Source of the DNA: Dendrocalamus latiflorus
Lineage: Eukaryota; Streptophyta; Magnoliopsida; Poales; Poaceae
Reading direction: 5' to 3'
Length of the DNA stretch: 64,000 nucleotides
Assembly (NCBI GenBank): GCA_017311315.1
Contig: CM029666.1
Coordinates: forward strand, 37,644,749 to 37,708,748
The notes below the pieces were generated by a model. The model saw nothing but the letters and a program-made list of their open reading frames with translations, made no database searches and was not told where the DNA came from. Within the stretch, counting starts at the first letter, position 1; every line of letters starts with the position of its first letter. Positions 23,461-34,469 of this stretch are shown here, in pieces. A program made the translations under genes and the position numbers.

Positions 23461-24950
23461 CACATTTTTTTGATGGTTCAAATTATTCTTATTAGAAAAT
23501 TAGAATATCTACTTATCTTAAGGCTATGAATCCAAGCATATGAAGAATTGTAAATGAGGATTATGTCATGCCTCTTGATCCACTATATCCCATGGAATAA
23601 GAGGGGCGTAATGCTCATTTAGATGCTCAAGCTATGAATGCTCTATTTGATGTTTTAAACGTGGATGAGTTCAATAGAGTGAGCAATTTGGAAACCATTC
23701 ACGATATTTGGACCACCCTCTTGAAAATCCATGAGGGAACATCCACGATTAAAGAAGCCAAATTGCATAGGCTTCAGATCAAATATGAGACTTTCACAAT
23801 GTTGCCTTATAAGAATATAAATAAAATGTATTCTTGCCTCAATAACATTGTGAATGAGCTCAAGGGCCTTAGCACATCACTAATAGATGTTGATATTGTA
23901 AGAAAGATACTTAGGGCGTTACTGGAGAAACATGAGACATTTGTGACACTCTTCCTCAACTCTTCCAGTTGGCAAAAATGACGTCAACATAACTCTTGGG
24001 GAATCTCATCACCAACGAGTTGTATAAGAAGGATAAGGAGGAGCTCTTGGAGCAATCCTCCTCTAAGGGTAAAACGATCACCGCTTTCAAGCCAAAGTGG
24101 TATCAAGTGATGAGTCCGAGGATGATGAGGAGGACTCCAAGGAGGAGTTGGCTCTTCTTGTGAGAAAGATGAAGAAATTCATGAAGAGGCACTCATACCG
24201 AAGTGCGAGCCATGAGAAGGGCAAGGATGGGCCCTCCTACAACAACAAGCACTATAGCAACATCCATTGCTATGAGCACGATGAGAAGGGGCGCATTACC
24301 TCTCAATGCCTTACGAAGAAAGGTGACAAGGGCAAGTCATCCAAGAAGAAGGATTTCAATGGCAAGAAGAAGCTCTTCAAGAAGTTTCACAAAGATGGAA
24401 AAAAATGAAGCCCACATAGGAGAGTGAAACTCTGATGATGAGTACATGGACTTCGACTCCAATGAGGATGAGTCCCCTAAGAAGAAGGGACTTGTTGGCA
24501 TCACCTTCAAAGAAGCTTCATCTCTCTTCTCATCTCCTACGTGCCTCATGGCAAAATGAGAGAAGGTAAAATCTCTTGATGATGAAGAACCTTCTTATGA
24601 TGAACTTATGGATATGCTAGAAGAATTAAATGAATATCTTAGAAAGCAAAAGCCAAAAGAGAGCATCTCTCTCTTAAAGATTCTTATGAGGAGTTAAAGA
24701 AAACCCATGACTTGCTTCTCCAAGAAAACTCAAGCAAGTCGTGCACTAGCATAGGTATTACTTGTGATATTTTAAATGAAATGTCTAACGTAAAAATTGC
24801 TAAAACTAGTATATCTAATTCTTGTGATGATTTACTTGCCATGCGATGTAGTTCTAATGTTGATTCAAATCATGGTAATGTTAAATTATATGATGCTAAG
24901 CTTATTGTTGAGAACAATGAATTAAACAAACAAGTGACCATGACCATTTT
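23461..24950 (+). pseudogene. Sirevirus-type gag, degenerate
   Basis: The frame reads FFDGSNYSYxKIRISTYL with stops where Trp is expected (TAG and TGA), then the UBN2 domain (23634-23978) with LHRLQIKYETFTMLP and NELKGLSTSL. An acidic/Lys-rich linker with a ruined zinc knuckle (CYEHDEKGRITSQC, lacking the second Cys) follows at 24097-24405. The long Sirevirus gag extension follows at 24712-24930 with SISNSCDDLLAMRCSSN and IVENNELNKQV. At least five stops or frameshifts break it. No protease, integrase or reverse transcriptase follows, so the element is truncated near 24950. Confidence 0.85.
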
Positions 24951-26526
24951 CACGCACAACCTGTATATGCAAAGACCAAAGAACATTTTCCTTCAGCACA
25001 ATTCTTTCCAACTTGATCGACATCAGTCCACACGTGCATATCACGCCTTTGTTCACCCATCAACATCAACCAAATTAGTGATGACCACAATTTCCATGCT
25101 TTTCCATAAATCAATCTCAGACCATTTATTACGAGCAGTATGACCGCCATGCACAAGCCAATCAAACTGCTAGGCTAGTGAGTACTCGAAAACCGTAATA
25201 CTCAAGAATTATGACAACTCAGAACACTCAAAAATCACAAGCATCATAGTAGTTGAAGCCTACAACTACCACCCATCAACCAGTTACAAAACCACCGACT
25301 AGGTACTATAGCAATGATCACTGAGTACCTACCTGTATTGAAGCAACGACCACCGACTGGTTACTGTCACTTTCGACTAGTCCACTGATGCTCACAACCC
25401 CAACCATCCTAGTGGAAGCATACCAACTACCAATCGTAGTCCATTGTATCTTGCGATTAGTTCACTGTGTGAGGTCAAAGCCTACCGATTCTCTGTCGTG
25501 GTCATTCTGTTGTGGTCGTTCTACCCTGGTCATTTAGCCGTGGTCGACTTACCTTGGTCATCTACCATTGCCAACCTACCGTGGTCATCTGCCGTGGTTG
25601 ACTTGCCATCCAGACCTACTATCTTGGATACTCTATCAACACAAACACATTGACCAGAACTTTCATAAACGCAAATTCCAATGGAACCCAAATACCAATT
25701 ATTCATCATTACTGAATGCACAACCACCACATGATCTAACATTTCTCCATTGTCCAGCATAACTCCTTATATAGTGTCGAAGGGGTGGCAGATATTGCCT
25801 GTTGGGAGGCGCCGTGTCGCTTCCCTGAATTCGTATGTGGATGGTAGTTATTGTCAACAAGACTCCCTCTGTGCATGATAGTTGAGTGGTTATTGTCAGA
25901 CACAAAGGATAAATATGTGTGGTTATGTCAGAGAGACACAAACACACATTTTATTTTTTACTATGGCACATGGTTGATTGCGGTAGACATGCTATCCGGT
26001 CAGAAAAGAGGGGCCCACATCCCTAATGATGTGCTTTACCAACAAGGGGTGATCGATGCCCGAATTAATTCGAGAATGCTCTCCCCGACTATGGGTACAT
26101 GTGGAGGCTATCTGAACAAGTCTTTATTCTGACAACTGCTATAGATATTAAGTCTATTTATTATGGATTATTTAATCCTCATTATCTAGCCCCCAACTTC
26201 AAGTGAAAATGGCTTACTTGAGAAGTACTCAGAGATGCTAGTAGGGTCGTTCATTTAGTTTTTTCGGGAAATATGGTTCGATAAATACGAAACATACGGT
26301 AAATATGATATTGTTACTTCGATAATACGGTATTTTTTTTAAAAAAAAAATACGGTTCAGTATTGGTAAATCCCAATTTATTTTGATATAGTATCAGTGA
26401 ATACCATATTTACCAAAGTTGATGCGAATTACAAATGATACAGTGATTAGTGAGACAAGTAGACGATAATATATATACTACTGACAATAGAATTAGAACT
26501 TTATAAGCACTCTTATGCATCGGTCC
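24951..26526. other. Unassigned repeat-derived sequence with GACCAC/GTGGTC motif clusters
   Basis: No domain was recognised. 25260-25640 is dense in ACCACCGACT and CCGTGGTCATCT-type stretches, recurring about every 17-20 bp between 25495 and 25610. A GTGAGTACTC...AATACTCAAG stretch near 25177 faintly resembles the palindrome of elements A-F, so part of this may be a decayed relative. 26270-26420 is an AT-rich stretch with repeated AATACGGT text. Confidence 0.4.
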
Positions 26527-26531
26527 AGTAT

Positions 26532-29298
26532 TATCGAGACCCGAATATGCAAATTTAGACTCTCCTGTGTATTCTACACTAGTCCAGGATCATGCTAGTG
26601 CACACAGTATAAACAAAGATAAATATCATCCACATCACGATATTCTAAGGAAAATCCAAATTATATTGATAAATATCAGAGTACGACTTTATGGCCAAGC
26701 TTACAATTAATAGCCTGAAGGGCTTAAAGAAACTAGCAGCGGAAAATCAGAAATAAGCGTAGTAGCCGCTCGACATGCCCATAGGCAATTGACTGGGGAG
26801 CGAAGTCCTCGAAATATCCTCCCTCTAGCAGCTCCTGCTGATCTGGTCCTTCCTCCTCAACTGGGCAAATATGGATGAAGCCGTGAGTACATAGAGTACT
26901 CAGCAAGTCGTTTGTAACAAAGATACAATATAGTATGCAAGGCTTAACAAAGGATGGCTGAAAGGTTAATTTTGCATAAAGCAACGAGTTAAAGTAAATA
27001 CAATAAATAGATTGGAAAGCAACTTTAACAAATGATATTAAATAAATAATCGAAGGAATTGAAGATAACCACAAGTGAACTAACCATTCACTTCCCAGCT
27101 TAACCCACCAGGTTTTCATGAAAACTCTACCCCTCGTGTGAAATCACCGAGCATTGTCCATGACCGAGGACACGGCTATTCGAATAGTTTTACACTCTGC
27201 AGAGGTTGCACAACTGTGCCCACACGATGTGATCATCTTCACGTTAAAGAAATCACAACAAGGCTTTTACAATGATCCATCTCAACCTGATCCCACTCGC
27301 TAAGGTTTCGCCGTCGAGTAGGGTACCCCCCTAGTCGATAATTGCCCCCCTTGCGCCACAACAACACCAGTAGCGAAACCAAAGTTGAGACTTCACAAAT
27401 TATTATGCCAGGTCTATTCCATACTAGACATGTGGTTTGCACGGTAAAGCTCAGATCAATGGCGCACAAAGTTAAGTCCTTAAGTAAAACCCAGGCGAAG
27501 CATCCACATCCCATGTGCAACCTGCACCCCCTTTACTGCACGATCATTCGCCCGAGTTAAAACCAAGTTTGCATAACCAATACCAATGACACTACCCATG
27601 TCATGGCACCAAATTTTACAAGTGTGGTTAACCACCACGTTCAAGTATATCATTAGGTCAAAGTTAATTACCACATGTGATGATAGACCCAACGTTCTAA
27701 TCATAAGCATGGCTAAGCAAATAAACGTACACCCCATGTGACAACTATTACTGTATCACTAAATAATTACCCAACCTATGGTGACAATGGAATCATGGCA
27801 ACCAAATTATCAAGGAGGAAACAATCAATTAGGTCATTAACTACCAATACAAGGGTTTGATAATAAAATAGCGATGCATGATAATTTAAAACAAAGTAAT
27901 ACATAATAGATTTGAAAACTGGGTTCAATATGATCAAAGGACAAGACTTGCCTTGGCCTTGCTCAGTTGACGGCTCTTGATCTTCGAATCCAACTTCAGC
28001 TCCCTCGAACGTGTGATCTAACGAGAGAGAAAGCAAATCGAAACACAACATAAATTCAAATAAAATTCAAATGAACTTAAAAAACTTCCAAACCTGAACC
28101 AAAAGGTAGAGCTCAATTTTAGATGAATTTAGGAAAAAGGATCGGGTCAATCGGAGTTCGTATGAGGGAGAACGGGCTCTTGAAAATTCTAATTTGCGAA
28201 AAAAGGCTGGAAAATCGGAAATTACACTGTGCTATGGACCCGGCTCATGGATTAAGCAGTCTACCGTGATCCCGGCTCACGGAATAGTGTGGGCAACCGG
28301 ACGGCTGGCATGGTGGCTAGGGCTGAGGTGGCGGCCACGTGGTGACACGTGTGCAACCTTGGCTGACGTGGCTGGCTTGCGTGGCTCGGTCTACGGCTCA
28401 CGGCTGACGGGTGGGTCCCACTTGGCAACGGCTCGGCGCACAGCGGACCAGGCGCACGGGAAGGCGAAGCGGCAGCGGGGCTCACCAGCGATGGCAACGA
28501 CGGCGGCGGAGACGACGGACGACGGCGAACAGCAACGACGGCCGCGGGGACGGCAGATGGCGACGGACGGCGGCGAACGGCAGCGAAGACGAGCTGGCCG
28601 GCGACCCTCGGCGAAAATGTCCAGCGCACGCGGTGGCTGCGGGACGAGGAGAACCCCGTGGGTCGGACCCCTTTTTATACCCGGTCCCCGAGGATGGCCG
28701 GCTCGTGCACGGCTCGGAGTCCCCGGCGGATATGGCAAGCGACGGCGGAGTTCGCAAAGGACACGGCGGCGACGGCGGCGTCCCGATCGGAGACGGGGAC
28801 AGAGTCCGGGTCGGGGACGACCCTGACAGGCAGGCCCCACCTGTCGGTGGCGTAGGCGGCGGTCGGCCGGGATCGGCTGCGGCCGGAGGTGAACGCACGG
28901 ATGGCGACGCATGTGGGCCATCTAGCGGAGGGGAGCGGGCGCGGGCGTGGGCGCGGATGCGCACCGCGTGGCAAGGGGCGAGGCAGGCCGGCTTTGGTGG
29001 GCTTTGGCCCACCTGGGTTTTTAGGGGTTTTTGGGTTTATTTCCTTTTCCAGAATTTCAAATAAATACTTTTGGGCTCTAGAAAATAGCAAATAACTCCA
29101 GAAAAATCCCAGAAAAGCCCTTGAGGCACAGAGAACTCAAATAAAATATTTTTGGCAAATGTTAATGTTTAACTTAACCATATTAAATCTTTTTAATTAA
29201 TAAAAATTCCAATTAAGCTTTGATTAATTCCAGAAAAATACAGATGATGAATTTTATTTAAAAAGCTTTAAAAAGGCTCTGAAAATCAGGATGTTACA
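26532..29298 (-). mobile_element. Element B: 2.77-kb TGTAACA-class LTR-like element
   Basis: Reading the minus strand it starts TGTAACATCCTGATTTT (right end 29298) and ends GGGTCTCGATA (left end 26532, TG probably mutated to TA). It is flanked by perfect AGTAT duplications (26527-26531 and 29299-29303). In sense order it has a pyrimidine-rich GC block, a TATAAAAA box at about 28671-28681, a phase-1 middle exon at 28017-27952 and a terminal exon at 26860-26733. It carries no transposition protein. The copy at 30327 is its closest relative in the window. Confidence 0.85.
26733..28017 (-). CDS. Putative spliced acidic mini-gene in element B (two downstream exons)
   Basis: A middle exon (28017-27952, 66 nt) lies between an acceptor CTCTCGTTAG and a GC donor AAG|GCAAGT. 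A final exon (26860-26733) follows the acceptor TTTGCCCAG and ends at TAG. Both junctions are phase 1 and stay open. The middle exon encodes an acidic segment ending STEQGQ; the last starts VEEEGPDQQELLEGG and continues YFEDFAPQ. The first exon was not resolved. Equivalent exons of 66, 57 and 60 nt occur in elements C, D and F. It is not a known family to me, and translation is unproven. Confidence 0.4.
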
Positions 29299-29303
29299 AG
29301 TAT

Positions 29304-29477
29304 GTGTTTCAATGTATGGCAGATTGGCAGTATATATATGTATGCTCAATCAGTCTATAGGAGTAGGAGTACTGGAGTAGGACCAAGCGTCTGTCGTCTG
29401 GTACACATAACATAAGATGTACATAATGTAGTCATATATGATGCATCCATTCAATAGACAACATCACAACAAGCCAT
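29304..29477. other. Low-copy stretch between element B and the SINE-like sequence
   Basis: This stretch has short AT-rich text including TATATATATG and no recognisable feature. Confidence 0.4.
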
Positions 29478-29575
29478 CCTAGCTCGGTCGGTAGCCACTT
29501 GGCTTAGCTTAACCCCAGGATGTGGGTTCGAATCCTATGGGTACAGGCGCTGTGGCGCGCAGGTTTTTAAGGATC
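29478..29575 (+). mobile_element. tRNA-derived SINE-like sequence
   Basis: TAGCTCGGTCGGTAG (near 29480) resembles an RNA polymerase III A box and GGTTCGAATCC (near 29526) is a B box at suitable spacing. A cloverleaf cannot be completed because the 3' half lacks acceptor-stem pairing, so it is more likely a SINE head than a tRNA gene. The SINE tail cannot be delimited. Confidence 0.55.
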
Positions 29576-29597
29576 ACTATAGTACTTCAGTTCTTTC

Positions 29598-29833
29598 GGA
29601 TTTTCTAGTTTTCAGTCAGTTTTTACCAAAAAACCAAACACAAAAAAGCTAAAACCTAGATGCCAAATTGAATACTAAAAACTGGTCAAACTGAGTTGAC
29701 CAATTCGATTTGGTTGGATTTTCTAGTTTTCAGTCGGTTTTTACCAAAAAACCAAACACAAAAAAGCTAAAACCTAGATCCCAAATTGAATACTGAAAAC
29801 TGGTCAAACTGAGTTGACCAATTCGATTTGGTT
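29598..29833. repeat. 118-bp tandem duplication
   Basis: Copies at 29598-29715 and 29716-29833 both start GGATTTTCTAGTTTTCAGTC and differ at only a few bases. The unit itself holds complementary text (GGTCAAACTGAGTTGACC), so it can fold. Confidence 0.9.
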
Positions 29834-30321
29834 GTTTCGGTCTGGTTTTTTCAGTTTGACTTAAATCTGAACAGCCCTAGATACTGGTCAGAGAAAAACT
29901 CCTGGCCAGGGTGTCTCTTACTGGAATAGGACTTAGTTAAAGAAGTTATTTTCATTTGAGTTGTAAAATTTATTTTATTAACCACCGTGTCAATGGAAGT
30001 GGAATGCGAACGGTTGCTTCAATTACTACTCGTTAAGAATGGTTCCTGAGAAAATACAAACCATTGGTTTCTCTCAATTTCTCCACCATGGGCAAGCATA
30101 GATAAATAGGACACCGGGGGGTAAACTTAAGGTTTTTACTTCCGCTAAATCGATTCACCTCCCCTAGCTCTCTTTCTCTTCTTTACAACCCCAATTCCAA
30201 ACCTTCGATCTCAAAACCTAAAATCTCAACCAAATCCAAAGTAATAGTAGTGGAACAAACCAAGTGGGTAGAATAGGATATGATCAAGAAAAAGATTCTC
30301 AATTTGGTAGCAAAGGGCATG
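29834..30321. other. Intergenic stretch, nothing recognised
   Basis: No convincing open frame, repeat end or motif was found before element C starts at 30327. Confidence 0.45.
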
Positions 30322-32692
30322 GTCCTTGTCAAGACCCGAATATGCAAATCCAGACTCTCCTGTGTATTCTGCACTAGTCCAGAATCATCCTATTGCACGC
30401 AGTGTAAACATAGATAAAATATCGACCACATCACAATTTACTAAGAAAAGATACAAATATTAATAGTTGTCACAGTTGCGACCTTATGATTAAGCTTACA
30501 AATAATAGCCTAAATGTATAAAGAAACTAGCAACGAAAAAAGAAAAAAACATAGTAGCCTTTCAACATGCCCATAGGCAATCGACTGGAGAGCGAGATTC
30601 TAATCCGCGAAGTTTCTCGGTCTGCTATGGCTCTTCTATAGCAACTGAGCAAATATGGATATAACTGTGAGTACATAGAGTACTCAACAAGTCATTTGTA
30701 ACAATATGTAACATAATTATGCAAGGCTTACCAAATGATGGCTAAGTGATTGTTTTGCAGCAAGAAAGAATTTGAAGTAAATACAATAAATAGATTGAAA
30801 GTGAACTTTGAAAATAAATAATAAAAAAGTAAGTCAAAGGAATTGAGTAAACCACAAGTAAACTGCTAACCCTTCACTTCCACACCTAACCCAACCAGGA
30901 TTTTATGGAAGCTCTACCCCTCGTGTGAAATCACTGAGCATTGTCAATAACTAGGGACACGACTATTCAAATAGTTTTACACTCTGCAGAGGTTGCACAA
31001 CTTTACCCACAAGTAATAATGCACTTATCATGCCAGCCAATACACGCTTCCTTGGGCGTGCAACTAAGTGATTATCACAAGACCATTACAATACTCAATA
31101 TCAACCTAGTTCCGCCCGTCCCCTTATGCCAATGTGGATGCATGGTTACGACCAAACCGCATTCTTCCCAATGTGAGAACCAAAATTGAAACATCATAAA
31201 TTAATCAATTAGGTCCATCCCGTACTAGACATATAGTTGTGCGATAACGCTCAGATCAATAGTCACAAAATTAAGTCCTTAGATATTACCCAAGTGAGAC
31301 ATCCACATCTCAAAAGTGCTGACCACACTTCCCCCTTTACTGCACAATCATTCACCCAGGTGAGAACCATTTTATATAACCACCACCAATGACACACCTA
31401 TGTCATGGCACACAAATTTTATATCTATGGCTAAAACCATGATTCAATATCTCATTAAGTCAAAATTAGTTAATTAATCACATGTGATGATGAACTCCGC
31501 GTACTATAGGCATGGCTAAGCAATTTAAACGTACAACCCATGTGGACACTAGTATTGCATCACTATATAATTACCCATCCTATGGTAACAATAGGATCAT
31601 GGCATTCAAATTATTAAGGTGGAATTAATCAAGTTGGGCGATAACTACCAGGTAAAAAGGTTTATACTAAAATAGCAATACATAATAATTTAAAACAAAA
31701 CAATAGATAATAGATTTGAAAACTAGGTTCAATAAGATCAAAAGATACGACTTGTCTTGGCTTTGCTCAGTTGCCAACTCTTGGTCTTTTGGTACTACTT
31801 CTACTCCTTCGAAGACGTTATCTAACGAGAGAGAAAATGAATAAAACACAAATAAAATCAAATAAAAATAAAATAAACTATAAAAACTATAAAACTAGAA
31901 CCAAAAGATAGAGCTCAATTTTGGATGAATTTAGGAAAAAAGAATCGGGTCAATCGGGGATAGGACGGAGAAGAACGGGCTCTCAAAATATTTAAATCTA
32001 AAGAAAAAGGAAAATAAGATTTGATAAAATTATTTTTCTAAAGGAAAATCCTAATTATGATGTTAGCAACAATTTTTTTTTTCAACTGAATTATTTTTCT
32101 AATGGAAAATAGGGATTATGATGTCATCTGCTGCCGTCGCGGCTGACTGGGCTTCTAGGGCTGACGTGGCATGACACATGGCAATAGGGCTGACATGGCC
32201 CTTGAGGTGGCATAGTGACGTGGCGTGACACATGGCAGCTAATGTGGCATTGCAACTCAGCTCGGTAGCTGACATGACACCCATGTGGACTGACATCATG
32301 GCTGACACGTAAGCTTAGGGCTGAGGTGGCATTTGACTTAGCTTCTGACGTGGACTAGCTGACATAGATGGCTTACGGGTCTTTGACATTGTATGACTAA
32401 ATTGTGGGCCATGGAGTCAGTGGCTTTACACACCGTGAACTGGGGCCACGGGGAAGACAAAACGGCGTTGGCATGGGTGCGGCTGGCATCGGCTATGATG
32501 TCATCGGGTGTGCAGCTTGAGGTAGCCTTTTGGGGTTCGAACGGGCAATGTGGAAATCGAGATGGCGATAGTGAATGACGAGTGAGGTAGAACAGTCAGA
32601 CGGCAGAGGCGGCGCGAATGGACAACTTGCAGGCGAAGACCGACGGACGGCGATGAGGCTGACCGGGCGGTGGATGAGCACGGGACGGCTCG

Positions 32693-32701
32693 GCCAAAAT
32701 A
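32693..32701. repeat. Left 9-bp target duplication GCCAAAATA of the MULE
   Basis: GCCAAAATA stands directly before GAATTTTGGACACAT and is repeated exactly at 46341-46349. Nine base pairs is the Mutator-superfamily target size. Confidence 0.96.
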
Positions 32702-32855
32702 GAATTTTGGACACATTTGGACCCCTAAACACCCGAAATTCCAAAAGTAGCCCCCTCACGCAAAAAATTCCGCATTTGGACCCCTCCCGACCGCGTGTTC
32801 GCCTCGCAGCGCCATGTGCCCCCGGTCGTGCGGTGTGGTACCGCACGACCGCACT
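32702..32855 (+). repeat. Left terminal inverted repeat of the MULE
   Basis: It aligns to the complement of 46187-46340 from the first base, with matching blocks TTGGACCCCT/CTAGACCCCT, CCGAAATTCC, GGACCCCTCCCGACC and CCCGGTCGTGCGGT. The inner limit is approximate because it merges into the subterminal motif array. Confidence 0.9.
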
Positions 32856-33010
32856 GTTCACGGGTCGTGCGGTACCACACCGCACGACCCCGTTGCCGAC
32901 CGCACAACGCCCTCGCTCACCGCACGACCGAGCGCCGACCGCACGATCCCTGGCCTGACCGCACGACCGAGTCCCCAGCGCGCGTTTGTTTGCCCGACCG
33001 CATGATTCAT
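32820..33010 (+). repeat. Left subterminal array of the GGTCGTGCGG motif
   Basis: About ten copies of ACCGCACGAC or its complement, in both orientations, lie within 190 bp. Arrays of short motifs next to TIRs are typical transposase-binding regions in plant DNA transposons. A similar array lies at 46020-46230. Confidence 0.8.
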
Positions 33011-33553
33011 TTGTTGCTAGGTTAACTGTTTAGGGTTTACTGTTTTAATTTAGGTGTATATATATTTATGCATTTGTAAAGTTATATTTATAAAAAAAAT
33101 TTATGTCTATATATATCGATACATACAGTAGTAAGTGAATTTTTAGGGTTTGGTGTGTTGTTAGGGTTTGCAATCTCCGTGATTGTTTTAAGTTTTGGCA
33201 ATTTTGTAGTTATAAACTGGGTCAAAATCAGATAAAGTTGTAATAAAAGTTTATGTTCATTGTAAGTTGTAGATGCATAAATAGTTTTGGTAAAAAATTT
33301 TTAGGAACGATTGACCGTATAACGGTCGATACATAAAGTGGTAAGTGATATTTTGAAGGTTAGTGAGAATTCGTGTACGGTGAGGAGCGGTATGTTAATA
33401 TTGTTAAATGAGGTGCTACGTGAATCATGGAATGCGAAAAGACGAGATATTAAACTTCATAATACAGTTGGGAGTAACATGCCGCATAGATTTTTATTAC
33501 ATGCATAACATATAGCATGATATGCGACTAACCCACCCAACTGCTTGTACGAC
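33011..33553. other. MULE internal noncoding stretch
   Basis: AT-rich sequence lies between the subterminal array and the end of the zf-GRF gene. It contains the inverted repeat GACCGTATAACGGTC near 33312. No open frame is convincing. Confidence 0.5.
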
Positions 33554-34330
33554 CTACTGTGTGGACCGGGGCCACTTTTCCTTCCTTGCCCGCTCGGCGT
33601 TGAACTCCTCCGCGGCCTCTTTTGCCTTAGCCGCAATTTCCCTCTTTCTCTCGCGCTCCCTCTCGCGAGCCTCCCGCTCCCTACGCGTGCACGCTTCAAG
33701 ATGAGCTTGCGTCTCGCGCTGTATATGCAGGGTGTGCTCGTGCTTGCGGCGCTCCTCCTCCAGCAACTCCTTGTCCTGTGTGACATTCCACTCCTCGAAG
33801 TCGAGTGTCCATTGGTCCTCAGGGTGGATCTCAAGATCGATCCATTTGCGGTAGCCACACAGGGGCTCCGGAGACTGCAAATACATGGGAGATATTGTTA
33901 GTGCGTGCTGTGAAGGAGAAAAGGTAGGGGAAAATGGTGCATGTGATCGTTACCGGCTGCCGATAGCTGCGGTGTCAAAACGGCGGTTGGGGTAGTCACT
34001 GGAGTAGTTTGCGCAACCCCAGTAACGCATACCTAGGCTGATGCGGTCCTTAGACTTGAAAAACTTGCACACGTCCCCGCACCAACAAAGGGGAGGTGTC
34101 TCCCCCTCAGGTGGTAGTTGTAGCGAACGCTCGGTGGGGACGTCCGGGTTGGGGTTGTTGCTACGCGGGCGCTCTTTGGGGGGACCTTTCATCGTAGCAC
34201 GATGGGCTTGTTCTACCCGGGCCTGTATAGCCCTTATTTTCTCATCGCGGGCGGCAGCTAACCGTGCTATGTCACGGGTCTCCTCTCAATCCTTCACCAT
34301 CGTGTCCCATTGCTTCTTGCATTTGTCCAT
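33554..34330 (-). pseudogene. zf-GRF zinc-finger protein gene of the MULE, probably broken
   Basis: Exon 1 (34330-33954) starts MDKCKKQWDT, contains an in-frame TGA at 34286-34288, then a GRF-type zinc finger: LCWCGDVCKFFKSKD then LGMRYWGCANY. Exon 2 (33874-33554) starts SPEPLCGYRKWIDLE and continues into a long Glu/Arg-rich coiled coil ending KWPRSTQ. The donor is CCG|GTAACG and the acceptor TTTGCAG, but the exon phases disagree by one base, so either a frameshift or a different boundary is present. This GRF-plus-coiled-coil layout is common in grass repeat-associated proteins. An alternative start at 34192 would avoid the stop. A TATAAATTGG box lies on the minus strand near 34410. Confidence 0.7.
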
Positions 34331-34454
34331 CCCGGTTGGGTGAGAGAAGCGCGATGTAGTATGGGGTTTGGATGTGCAATGTTCGCTGGGAAATGGAATG
34401 CACACCAATTTATAGGGTCTGTTTTGTCTCTACTCGTACATGTAAAACTGGTCC

Positions 34455-34469
34455 GTGTGGTCGTAGCAG
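34455..34469. repeat. 15-bp direct repeat left of element D
   Basis: GTGTGGTCGTAGCAG here is repeated exactly at 38187-38201 on the other side of element D. It is three times the length expected for an LTR-element target duplication. Confidence 0.9.

Noticed and set aside
28194..29064. Overlapping 120-217-residue open frames in element B
   Set aside because: They are composition artefacts of a GC-rich block, open on both strands, and lie in the untranslated promoter-like part of the element.
29478..29560. tRNA gene
   Set aside because: A and B boxes are present but the acceptor and T stems do not pair into a cloverleaf.
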